Origin: Lujinxingia litoralis
Lineage (GTDB): Bacteria; Myxococcota_A; Bradymonadia; Bradymonadales; Bradymonadaceae
Direction of reading: 5' to 3'
NCBI RefSeq assembly: GCF_003260125.1
Contig: NZ_QHKO01000002.1
Coordinates: forward strand, 434,001-498,000
Length of the DNA stretch: 64,000 nt
The stretch's first letter is position 1; each line of letters starts with the position of its first letter. Below the pieces are notes generated by a model that made no database searches, was not told the DNA's origin, and saw only the letters and a program-made list of their open reading frames with translations. A program made the translations under genes and the position numbers. Shown piece by piece: positions 51,602 to 59,585 of the stretch.

Positions 51602-52573
51602 ATGACGCCTGATATTCAGCCCGAAACCGAAGCCTCTCCCCGTCGCGCCTCGCTGGCCTTTTTGCTCAGCTTCGCTGCGCCCGGGCTGGGTCTTGTCTAT
51701 GCCGGCGAGCTCCTGGCCGGCGTCTCGCTCAACCTGGCGATGGTCCTGGTCTTTTTGCTGGTGATCGTCGCGGTGACCTGGTGGCAGCTGGTGCTCACCT
51801 ACGCGGCGTTCGCCACGCTGGCAGCCTGGCTTGTCCTCACCCTGCTGGCCGCCCTGCGCGCGGCGGAGCACACGCGCGATGCGGGGCGCCCGCGCGCGTT
51901 TCAGCATCCGCTGATCTACGGGCTCATCGCCCTGCTCACCTTTGTGGGGCCGATGGCGATCGTCGTCGACCAGGCGCTGCGCCACCTGTGGACCTTTCAG
52001 CGCATCGACACGATGGCGATGTACCCCCTGGCGCATCCGGGCGACACGCTTCTGATTCGCCGGGTTCCCGAGCAGGTGGCTTCTCCGCAACGCGGCGAAC
52101 TCATCGCCGTGCGCACGCCCCACACCGATGAACTCGCCACCCTTCGAGTGGTCGCCCTGCCCGGCGAAGAGGTGCAGATGCAGGGAAACACCCTGATCAT
52201 CGGGGACCAGCTGGTCGACTACACTCCCTTGATGGAGGACTGGGTGGGCGAGGCCGATCTGCGCAACGAGCAGGGGCTCAACGCCTGGGTTGAGCACAAC
52301 CATGATCGTCGCTACGTCGTCGCCATCAGCGATCGGACCAGCACCGAGGCCGCCATCCCCGGACTCGCGCTCGGTCCCCACCAGTATTTTGTGCTGGCCG
52401 ACAACCGCAGCCACCTCTCGGGACTCACGGTCGAGGACCGCCTGACCGCCGACAGCCGGCTCTTCGGCCCGCTGCCCGCCGAGCGCATCGTCGGCCGCCC
52501 GGTGCACATTGCCTGGTCGTCCACCGAGGGCGAGTCCCCGCGCTGGGAGCGGATCGGGCTGCCGCTGCACTGA
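51602..52573 (+). CDS. Signal peptidase I homologue lacking the Ser/Lys dyad
   Basis: A 323-aa membrane protein. The first half has about four membrane helices (TM2-like opening FLLSFAAPGLGLVYAGELLAG). The second half aligns without gaps to the S26 (LepB) family: at the SMxPTLxxGD box it reads TMAMYPLAHPGD (137-148), with Ala139 where the nucleophilic Ser should be; at the Lys box (RRGDIV.. YIKRVIGLPGD) it reads RGELIAV ... LRVVALPGE, with Leu181 where the general-base Lys should be. The late box VLADNRSHLSGLTVEDRL ... FGPLPAERIVGRP is kept, as in MGDNR.NSxDSR. Hence probably a non-catalytic homologue; binding role unknown. Confidence 0.85.
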   Translation: MTPDIQPETEASPRRASLAFLLSFAAPGLGLVYAGELLAGVSLNLAMVLVFLLVIVAVTWWQLVLTYAAFATLAAWLVLTLLAALRAAEHTRDAGRPRAFQHPLIYGLIALLTFVGPMAIVVDQALRHLWTFQRIDTMAMYPLAHPGDTLLIRRVPEQVASPQRGELIAVRTPHTDELATLRVVALPGEEVQMQGNTLIIGDQLVDYTPLMEDWVGEADLRNEQGLNAWVEHNHDRRYVVAISDRTSTEAAIPGLALGPHQYFVLADNRSHLSGLTVEDRLTADSRLFGPLPAERIVGRPVHIAWSSTEGESPRWERIGLPLH

Positions 52574-52683
52574 AGGCCCGGATGCCGGGTTGAAATGTTT
52601 GCAGCTTCTTCTTAGTTTGCCGGGCGCCCGGCCCTGCCCGCGCTCCTCGATTTGAGTGCCTCCCCTGCCCACGTTGTTGCCGT

Positions 52684-54606
52684 ATGTCGCAGTCCAGTTC
52701 TTCGCCTCTGAGGCCCCCTCCCGAGCTCGCCACCGTCTGCGCCCGGGAGCGCCGCGCCATCCTGTGGAGCTATTTCTGGCGCTACCGGGGGCTCTTCGCC
52801 GCCGGGGCGGTCTTTCTGCTGCTGACCAACGGTCTCGCGCTGGCCATCCCCGCTCAGCTCGGGCACGCGGTGCAGCTGATGCGCGACGCGGCCACCGCCG
52901 AGAGCTCCGACCTCTTGAGCGTGCGCTCCGAGGTGGTGCGCGCGGCGATGATCATCATCGCGCTGGCCATCGGCGCGGGCATCGCCCGGGTGTACAGCCG
53001 CACCACCATCTTTAACGCGGGCCGCCACATTGAGTTCGACCTGCGCAACGAGCTCTACACCCATCTTACGCGCCTGACCCCGCGCTTCTTCGGGAGCATG
53101 CCCACCGGCGACATCACCAGCCGGGTGACCAACGACGTCACCTACGTGCGCCTGCTCTTTGCCATCGCCTTCTTGCACATCGTCAACGCCGTCGTGGCCT
53201 ATACGATCGGCATCCAGCGCATGGTCGCCCTGGATCTCTCGCTGACACTGTGGTGTCTGGCGCCCCTTCCCCTGCTTCTCTTCGGGATGCGCAGCGTCAT
53301 CCACGCGCTCTTTACCCAGACGAAGGTCGTCCAGGCCGAGCTCTCCAACATGTCGTCGCGCGTTCAGGAGAATTTGAGCGGCGTCGACGTCATCAAGGCC
53401 TACACCCTTCAGGACCGTGAGATCGCGGAGTACCGCGCGCTCAACGCCAATTTCTACGAGCAAAATGTTGGGCTCGCGCGCATCCGCGCCATGCTCAACG
53501 CCATGATCGTGCTCATCGCCAACGTTGGCACCCTGGTCGTCCTCATCGTCGGTGCGCGGCGCGTGATCGAGGGGAGCATGGACCTGGGCACCTTCGTGGA
53601 GTTCAACGGTTACGTGGTGGCGCTGGCCTTCCCGACCATCGCGCTGGGCTGGGTCTTTGCCGTCTGGCACCGCGGCCTGGCGGCCTTTGAGCGGGTCTGC
53701 GAGGTACGAAACTACGAGCCCCGGGTCAAAGAGCCCGGTGAGGACGCCCTCACCCTGCCTACCGCCGAGGAACGCGAGCGGCTGGGAGCGATCGAACTCG
53801 ACTCGGTGAGCTTCGCCTACGAGGACTCCCCGGTGCTCAAGGACATCTCGCTTACGATTCCGGCCGGTTCCACCGTGGCCATCGTCGGCAAGACCGGCAG
53901 CGGCAAGTCCACCCTGGTCAAGCTCCTGGCACGCCACTACGACCCCACCGAAGGCGCGATCCGGGTGGAAGGCATCGACCTGCGCCAGCTTCCCCAACGG
54001 CAGCTCCGCTCCGAACTGGGCGTGGTCCCCCAGGAGCCCTTCCTCTTCTCGATGACCATCGGGCAAAACATCCGCTTCGGCCTCGATGCTCTGCAGTTCG
54101 ATGAGTCGCTCACCCGGCGAGCACCGACGGCGGCGCTGATCGAAGGTCTGTTGGAGGGGGGGGAGCGGGAGCTCACCCAGGAGGAGCGCATCGCGCAGGC
54201 CGTTGAGATCGCGGCTCTGGATGCCGACCTCGAAAACTTCGAGCAGGGGCTCGACACCCTGGTCGGCGAACGCGGCGTGACCCTCTCCGGCGGACAGAAG
54301 CAACGCACCACCATCGCCCGTGCTCTGCTCACCGACCCGCGCATTCTCATCCTCGATGATGCCCTGGCCAGCGTCGATACCCAGACCGAGCGCCGCATTC
54401 TCGACCAGCTCAAGGCGCTGATGTACGGACGCACCTCGATCCACATCACGCACCGCTTCAACGCTCTCTCCCGGGTCGACCGCATCTTTGTGCTCGACGA
54501 GGGCCGCCTCGTCGAAGAGGGCACCCACGCCGAACTCTGTCAACGCGGTGGCCTCTACGCCGAGATGTACGCCCGCCAAAAACTCAGGGAGCAACTCGAA
54601 TCATGA
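52684..54606 (+). CDS. ABC exporter half-transporter A (degenerate Walker B)
   Basis: A 640-aa type IV half-transporter: six membrane helices then an ATPase domain. Walker A GKTGSGKST, Q-loop VPQEPFLFSM, signature LSGGQKQRTTIARAL and switch-His THRF are present; Walker B is ILILDDA, with Asp for the catalytic Glu. A polar insertion of about 40 residues lies between the Q-loop and the signature. The stop overlaps the next ATG (ATGA at 54603-54606), and that gene has the complementary defect, so they form a heterodimer like BmrCD, TM287/288 or LmrCD. Substrate is not predictable (multidrug or lipid). Confidence 0.93.
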   Translation: MSQSSSSPLRPPPELATVCARERRAILWSYFWRYRGLFAAGAVFLLLTNGLALAIPAQLGHAVQLMRDAATAESSDLLSVRSEVVRAAMIIIALAIGAGIARVYSRTTIFNAGRHIEFDLRNELYTHLTRLTPRFFGSMPTGDITSRVTNDVTYVRLLFAIAFLHIVNAVVAYTIGIQRMVALDLSLTLWCLAPLPLLLFGMRSVIHALFTQTKVVQAELSNMSSRVQENLSGVDVIKAYTLQDREIAEYRALNANFYEQNVGLARIRAMLNAMIVLIANVGTLVVLIVGARRVIEGSMDLGTFVEFNGYVVALAFPTIALGWVFAVWHRGLAAFERVCEVRNYEPRVKEPGEDALTLPTAEERERLGAIELDSVSFAYEDSPVLKDISLTIPAGSTVAIVGKTGSGKSTLVKLLARHYDPTEGAIRVEGIDLRQLPQRQLRSELGVVPQEPFLFSMTIGQNIRFGLDALQFDESLTRRAPTAALIEGLLEGGERELTQEERIAQAVEIAALDADLENFEQGLDTLVGERGVTLSGGQKQRTTIARALLTDPRILILDDALASVDTQTERRILDQLKALMYGRTSIHITHRFNALSRVDRIFVLDEGRLVEEGTHAELCQRGGLYAEMYARQKLREQLES

Positions 54607-56477
54607 GCGCCCCGACTCCCAACAAAACTCGCCAGGCAAAGCAGGACCGCCCCAAAGACGCGGCCATCGGCTCGGCCTTTCAAGAGCAGAAGCTCGGCCA
54701 GATCACCGATCTCTCCATCGTCGGCCGTCTGTGGAGCTACATGCGGCCGTACCGCTGGCTCTTTCTGCTCTCGCTCTTGTCGATGCCCGCGCTCACCGCG
54801 GTGTCCCTGGCGCAGCCCTGGCTCTTGCAGATCGCCATCGACGACTACCTGGTCCCCGGGCAACTCCAGGGGCTCTGGCAGGTGCTGGCCCTCTACGCGG
54901 TGAGCATCGCCGCCATGGCGGCGCTGACCTTCGGGCAGATGTACGTCACGCAGTACGCCGGGCAGAAAGCCCTGCGCGACCTGCGCCAGGAGCTCTTCGA
55001 GCACGTCCAGGGGCTCTCCTCCGACTTTTTTAAGAAGAACCCCGTCGGCCGCCTGATGTCGCGGATGACCACCGACATTGAATCGCTTCAGGAGGCCCTC
55101 TCCTCGGGCATGATCTCGATGGTCGGTGACATCATCACCCTCTCCGCCATCGTGGTGATCCTCCTCTACAAAAACTGGCAGCTCGCCCTGGCCAGCTTTG
55201 TCGTCGTCCCGGTGCTTTTGGGGCTCACCGCGCTGTTTCGGCACTTTTTGCGCAAGGCCTTCCGGGAGATTCGCGTCAAGATTGCGCGCCTCTACGCCCA
55301 CCTGCAGGAGAGCATCACCGGGATGAGCGTCATCCAGCTCTTCGTGCGCGAAAACATCAGCCGCGACGAGTACCGCGATATCAACGCCGACTACCGCGAC
55401 GCCAATATCCGTTCGATCCGCTACGACGCCCTGCTCTACTCGGTGGTCGAGGCCGTCGGCTCGGTCACCATCGGGGCGATCATCTGGTACGGCAGCGGCC
55501 AGGCCCTGGAGGGCGCGATCACCCTGGGCGTGCTCGTGGCCTTCATCGAGTACATGCAGAAATTCTTCGTGCCCATCCGCGATCTCGCGCAGAAGTACAA
55601 CTTTCTGCAGAGCGCGATGGCCAGCAGCGAGCGCGTCTTCCAGCTCCTCGACACCCAGGAGCGTATCCCCCTGGCCGAGTCCCCCTCGCCCATCCCCGCC
55701 GGACCGATGACCATTGAGTTTAAGGATGTCTGGTTCGGCTACGGAGGCGACGATCCGGTGCTGCGCGGCCTCTCCTTTAAGGTGAACCCGGGCGAACGCG
55801 TCGCGCTCGTCGGGCATACCGGCGCCGGTAAAACCACGATCATCAAGCTCCTGACCCGCCATCACGATATTGAGCGCGGCCAGATCCTGATCAACGGCGT
55901 CGACATCCGTGAGCTCGACCTCCAGGAGCTTCGCCAGCGCTTTGCCGTCGTCCTCCAGGATGTCTTCCTCTTTAGCGACACGGTCCGCGAAAACCTCACG
56001 ATGGGCGACGCCTCGCTCTCGGAGGACGCGCTCCAGCGAGCCTGCGATCTTGTCCACGCCACCGAGATGATCGAGCGCCTCGACGGGGGCCTGGAGTACC
56101 CGGTCTCCGAGCGCGGGCAAAACCTCTCGGCCGGCCAGAAACAACTCCTAGCCTTTGCCCGCGCCATCCTGCGCGACCCGCACGTGCTGATCCTCGATGA
56201 GGCCACGGCCAACGTCGACACCGACACCGAGGCCCTGATCCAGGACGCTATCGAACGCCTCCTGGCTCGCCAGACCTCGCTGGTCATTGCCCACCGCCTC
56301 TCCACCATCCAGCGCGCCGACCGCATCCTGGTCCTTCATAAAGGTCAGCTTCTGGAGCAGGGCACCCACCACCAGCTCGTCGCCGCCGGCGGACACTACG
56401 CCACCCTCTACCGCCTGCAGTACGCCACCGGCGCCGAAATCGCGGCGACCTCGCCAGGCTGCTCCCCGGCCCCTTAA
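54603..56477 (+). CDS. ABC exporter half-transporter B (degenerate signature)
   Basis: A 624-aa half-transporter, six membrane helices plus ATPase. Walker A GHTGAGKTT, Q-loop VLQDVFLFSDT, Walker B VLILDEA with catalytic Glu and switch-His AHRLS are consensus; the signature is LSAGQKQLLAFARA, with Ala for the first Gly. Paired with half A this gives one degenerate site (A Walker B with B signature) and one catalytic site. The N-terminus has a hydrophilic lead of about 40 residues. Overlaps A by 4 bases. Confidence 0.95.
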   Translation: MSAPTPNKTRQAKQDRPKDAAIGSAFQEQKLGQITDLSIVGRLWSYMRPYRWLFLLSLLSMPALTAVSLAQPWLLQIAIDDYLVPGQLQGLWQVLALYAVSIAAMAALTFGQMYVTQYAGQKALRDLRQELFEHVQGLSSDFFKKNPVGRLMSRMTTDIESLQEALSSGMISMVGDIITLSAIVVILLYKNWQLALASFVVVPVLLGLTALFRHFLRKAFREIRVKIARLYAHLQESITGMSVIQLFVRENISRDEYRDINADYRDANIRSIRYDALLYSVVEAVGSVTIGAIIWYGSGQALEGAITLGVLVAFIEYMQKFFVPIRDLAQKYNFLQSAMASSERVFQLLDTQERIPLAESPSPIPAGPMTIEFKDVWFGYGGDDPVLRGLSFKVNPGERVALVGHTGAGKTTIIKLLTRHHDIERGQILINGVDIRELDLQELRQRFAVVLQDVFLFSDTVRENLTMGDASLSEDALQRACDLVHATEMIERLDGGLEYPVSERGQNLSAGQKQLLAFARAILRDPHVLILDEATANVDTDTEALIQDAIERLLARQTSLVIAHRLSTIQRADRILVLHKGQLLEQGTHHQLVAAGGHYATLYRLQYATGAEIAATSPGCSPAP

Positions 56478-56495
56478 GAGGGCGCGCCCGACACC

Positions 56496-56523
56496 TTGAC
56501 ACCCGGAGGCGCGCCGATACATT
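56496..56523 (+). promoter_or_regulatory. Putative sigma70-type promoter of mgtE
   Basis: TTGACA (56496-56501), 16 bases, then TACATT (56518-56523); 64 bases before the mgtE ATG. Match to the -10 consensus is four of six. Confidence 0.5.
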
Positions 56524-56586
56524 GGCCCGTCTCTGCACCACCGCCGTGGCCAACCTCCCCCTCCGACGTGTACCGGGCTCGCACCG

Positions 56587-57969
56587 ATGTCTCTCGAAGA
56601 AAGCTCCACTCCCTTTGATCACGACCAGCTCGCCGAAGCCCTCAAGGCCGCGGTCCGTGAGAAGCACTGGAGCCAGGTCCGGCTGGCGGTGACCGGCGTG
56701 CCCACCGCCGAGATCGCCGACGCCTTCATCACCCTGGACCGCTCCGAAAAGGTCCTGGCGTTTCTGGCACTGCCCCGAAAGCTTGCCGCCGATCTCTTCA
56801 GCTATCTGGACTTTGATGAGGCCAACAGCCTGCTCTCTAATCTCACCGATGAGCACGCCCGGGAGCTGCTGACCAACCTCAAGCCTGACGACCGTACCCA
56901 GCTCCTGGAAGAGCTCCCCGGCCAGGTCACCCAGCGCCTGCTCAACCTCCTGGACCCCGAAGACCTGCGCGAAGCCCGGCAACTCCTGGGCTACCCCGAG
57001 GAGAGCGTCGGCCGGCTGATGACCCCCGACTACGTGGCGGTACGCCCCCAGTGGTCGATCGCCCGCGCCCTGCAGCACATCCGTAAGATGGGTCGGGACT
57101 CCGAGATCATCTCCATCGTCTACGTCACCGCTCCCGACTGGCAGCTCCTCGACGCCCTGGAGCTGCGCAAACTGATCCTGGCCGACCCCGACGATACCGT
57201 CGCCTCCCTGATGGACCGTTCCTTCGTCAAGCTCTCGGCCTTCGACGACCGCGAAGAGGCCGTGCGCGCCCTCTCCCGCTACGACGTCATCGCCCTGCCG
57301 GTCGTCGACTCCGACGGCGTGCTCCTGGGTATCGTCACCGTCGATGATGTGCTCGACGTCGCCGAAGAAGAAGCCACCGAGGACTTCCACAAAGGTGCCG
57401 CGGTCTCGCCACTGACCAAGGGCTACCGGGAGAGCTCCATCCTCGACCTCTTCCAAAAACGCATCGGCTGGCTGCTGATCCTGGTCGTCGTTAACCTCCT
57501 CTCCTCCGCCGTCATCTCGGCCTACGAGGAGACGTTGGCCACCGTCATCGCCCTGGCCTTCTTCATCCCCCTGCTGATCGGCTCCGGCGGCAACACCGGC
57601 GCCCAGTCCGCCACGCTGATGGTCCGCGCCATCGCCACCGACGATGTCGACCTCTCCCAGTGGCTCAGCTGCGTGGGTAAAGAAGTCGCCGTCGGCCTGA
57701 GTTTGGGAGCCTCCATGGGCCTGGCCAGCGCCCTGCTCGGCCTCTTCCGCGGGGGCTGGATGCTCGGCGTCGTCGTGGGCCTCTCCATGCTGGGCATCGT
57801 GCTCGTGGCCAACCTGGTGGGCACCATCCTGCCCTTCATCCTGACGCGTGCCCGCATCGACCCGGCCATCGCCTCCAGCCCGCTGATCACCACCATCGCC
57901 GACGCCAGCGGCCTGCTCATCTACTTCGGAACCGCCTCGTTCTTTATTCAAGCCGGCCTGATCGGCTAG
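56587..57969 (+). CDS. mgtE: MgtE-type magnesium transporter
   Basis: A 460-aa Mg2+ channel. The N-terminal MgtE_N superhelix (about 10-130: DLFSYLDFDEANSLLSNLTDEHARELL) leads to a CBS pair (RLMTPDYVAVRPQWSIARALQHI, SLMDRSFVKLSAFDDREEAVRALSRYDVIALPVVD), which gate the pore by binding Mg2+. Five membrane helices follow, with the FIPLLIGSGGNTGAQSATLMVRAIATDDV signature. Length matches the family. No M-box riboswitch is seen upstream (only 109 bases). Confidence 0.95.
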   Translation: MSLEESSTPFDHDQLAEALKAAVREKHWSQVRLAVTGVPTAEIADAFITLDRSEKVLAFLALPRKLAADLFSYLDFDEANSLLSNLTDEHARELLTNLKPDDRTQLLEELPGQVTQRLLNLLDPEDLREARQLLGYPEESVGRLMTPDYVAVRPQWSIARALQHIRKMGRDSEIISIVYVTAPDWQLLDALELRKLILADPDDTVASLMDRSFVKLSAFDDREEAVRALSRYDVIALPVVDSDGVLLGIVTVDDVLDVAEEEATEDFHKGAAVSPLTKGYRESSILDLFQKRIGWLLILVVVNLLSSAVISAYEETLATVIALAFFIPLLIGSGGNTGAQSATLMVRAIATDDVDLSQWLSCVGKEVAVGLSLGASMGLASALLGLFRGGWMLGVVVGLSMLGIVLVANLVGTILPFILTRARIDPAIASSPLITTIADASGLLIYFGTASFFIQAGLIG

Positions 57970-58065
57970 ACCCTGTTCAAATGCCGCCCCCTGGGCTAGT
58001 TCTTGCCCCTTAGCTTTGTCCCCCGGCCGGCCCGGGCAGGCCTGACCTTTAACGCTGATGCGCTC

Positions 58066-59280
58066 ATGACCGATACCCCCGAACCACTCCCGCCCGCCGA
58101 TGCCCTCGCCACCCAGGCCGAGGCCGACATCACCCGTCTGACCGTCGATGGTAAGTCCATCACCCTCATCGGCACCGCGCACATCTCTCAGGAGTCGGTC
58201 GAAACCGTTCGACGCCTCATCTCCGCCGAAGAACCCGACACCGTCTGCGTGGAGCTCGACGAGGAGCGCTACCGGGCGATGACCGAGGAGCAGAACTTCG
58301 ACGAGCTCGACCTGCGCGAGATCATCAAGAAGGGGCAACTCGTCTTCTTAATGGCCCGTCTGGCCCTGGCCTCGTTTCAGAAACGCATGGGCAGCTACAC
58401 CGGCGTCAAACCCGGCGCCGAGATGGCCGCGGCCATTGAGCTGGCCAACGAGCTCGATCTGAAGGTCGAACTCGTGGATCGCAACGTGCGTACCACCCTG
58501 CTGCGGGCCTGGCGAAAGACCTCCTTCTGGCGCCGCTCCGCCCTGGCCATGAGCCTGGCCGGCGGCCTCTTTGAGCGCAACGAAATCGGCGAAGAGCAAC
58601 TCGCCGAACTCCGCCAGTCCCAGAACATCGGCGCCATCCTCGACCAGCTCGGGGACGCGATGCCCTCGGTCAAAACCGTGCTGGTCGATGAGCGCGATCT
58701 CTTCATGGCGCACCACATCCGCAACGCCCCCGGCCAACGCATCACCGCGGTGGTGGGCGCCGCCCACGTCCCCGGGCTTATCCGGCGCCTCAACGCCGCC
58801 GACCTCCCCGACGCTGTCGCCGAGGTCGATGTGGTCCCCCCCCGCTCGACCCTCTCGAAGATGCTCCCCTGGATCATCCCGGCCCTGGTCATCGCCGTGT
58901 TTGTCCTGGGCTTCTTCCGCGCCGATCCCGGCGAAATGCAAGAAGCCGCCGTAGCCTGGGTCCTCGCCAATGGCACCCTCTCCGCCCTGGGTACTCTCAT
59001 CGCCCTGGGCCATCCCCTGACCATCCTGGCCGCGTTCATCGCCGCCCCCCTCACCTCGCTCAACCCCACCGTGGGCGCCGGCATGGTCACCGCCTTCGTG
59101 CAGACCTTCCTGGCCCCGCCCCGCGTGCGCGACCTGGAGAGCTTCGGCGACGATATCGCCGACTGGCGCGGCTGGTGGAAGAACCGCATGGCGCGGGTCT
59201 TCCTCGTCTTCTTCCTCTCCTCCTTCGGCAGCAGCCTGGGCACCTTCGTGGCCTTCGGGTGGCTCAAGAACCTCCTCTGA
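58066..59280 (+). CDS. TraB/PrgY-family membrane protein
   Basis: A 404-aa protein of the TraB/GumN-PrgY group. The TraB domain has the conserved IGTAHISQESVE near the start, CVELDEERYRAM, VLVDERDLFMAHHIRNAPGQRITAVVGAAHVPGLI; a C-terminal part of about four membrane helices (IPALVIAVFVLGFFRAD, ALGHPLTILAAFIAAPLTSLNP) completes the archaeal/bacterial long form. The family is proposed to include metal-dependent proteases or pheromone-shutdown proteins; its reaction is unproven. Start ATG 58066 is chosen over 58003 because the homology begins soon after; ribosome site is weak. Confidence 0.88.
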   Translation: MTDTPEPLPPADALATQAEADITRLTVDGKSITLIGTAHISQESVETVRRLISAEEPDTVCVELDEERYRAMTEEQNFDELDLREIIKKGQLVFLMARLALASFQKRMGSYTGVKPGAEMAAAIELANELDLKVELVDRNVRTTLLRAWRKTSFWRRSALAMSLAGGLFERNEIGEEQLAELRQSQNIGAILDQLGDAMPSVKTVLVDERDLFMAHHIRNAPGQRITAVVGAAHVPGLIRRLNAADLPDAVAEVDVVPPRSTLSKMLPWIIPALVIAVFVLGFFRADPGEMQEAAVAWVLANGTLSALGTLIALGHPLTILAAFIAAPLTSLNPTVGAGMVTAFVQTFLAPPRVRDLESFGDDIADWRGWWKNRMARVFLVFFLSSFGSSLGTFVAFGWLKNLL

Positions 59281-59316
59281 GCCGGCCCCCCTCGCCACCT
59301 GCCTGCGACTCGCCAT

Positions 59317-59354
59317 AAAGCCCGGCCGCCCTCACATTGGGGCGGCCGGGCTTT
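59317..59354 (+). terminator. Intrinsic terminator after the TraB-type gene
   Basis: AAAGCCCGGCCGCCC (59317-59331) pairs perfectly with GGGCGGCCGGGCTTT (59340-59354), loop TCACATTG, then TGTTTT. Works on both strands. Confidence 0.85.
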
Positions 59355-59392
59355 GTTTTGGAGTTCGCGTCCCCCTCCCCCCACGTTCCTTT

Positions 59393-59545
59393 CAGAATCG
59401 CCCCAGACCGCCGTACAGGGGCGTTTCTTGCTCAAGAATCGCTCCCGACCGCCGTACAGGGGCGTTTCTTGCTCAAGAATCGCTCCCGACCGCCGTACAG
59501 GGGCGTTTCTTGCCCGGGAATCGCACATGTACCGCCGTACGCACG
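59393..59545. repeat. 41-bp tandem array carrying CGTACAGGGG
   Basis: CGTACAGGGG occurs at 59412, 59453 and 59494, 41 bp apart; a diverged copy of CGCCGTAC follows 42 bp on (59533-59540) and a partial one precedes. Each unit also has a near-palindrome GCGTTTCTTG-CT-CAAGAATCGC. The two full units are almost identical. The array is on the downstream side of the plus-strand gene and shares its 10-mer with the 43-bp array at 48.5 kb. Confidence 0.88.
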
Positions 59546-59585
59546 TGTTTCCCCCGGCGCCGGCGCTCTTCCCCGCGCGCGCGCG

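Larger units (their letters stand above)
59281..59585. other. 305-base convergent intergenic region with terminator and tandem array
   Basis: Between the TraB-type gene (+) and the metzincin lipoprotein gene (-). Contains the terminator at 59317-59354 and the 41-bp array at 59393-59545; nothing else is recognisable. Confidence 0.75.

Noticed and set aside
56478..56586. M-box riboswitch before mgtE
   Set aside because: The gap is only 109 bases and no M-box helices could be traced; a plain promoter was seen instead.
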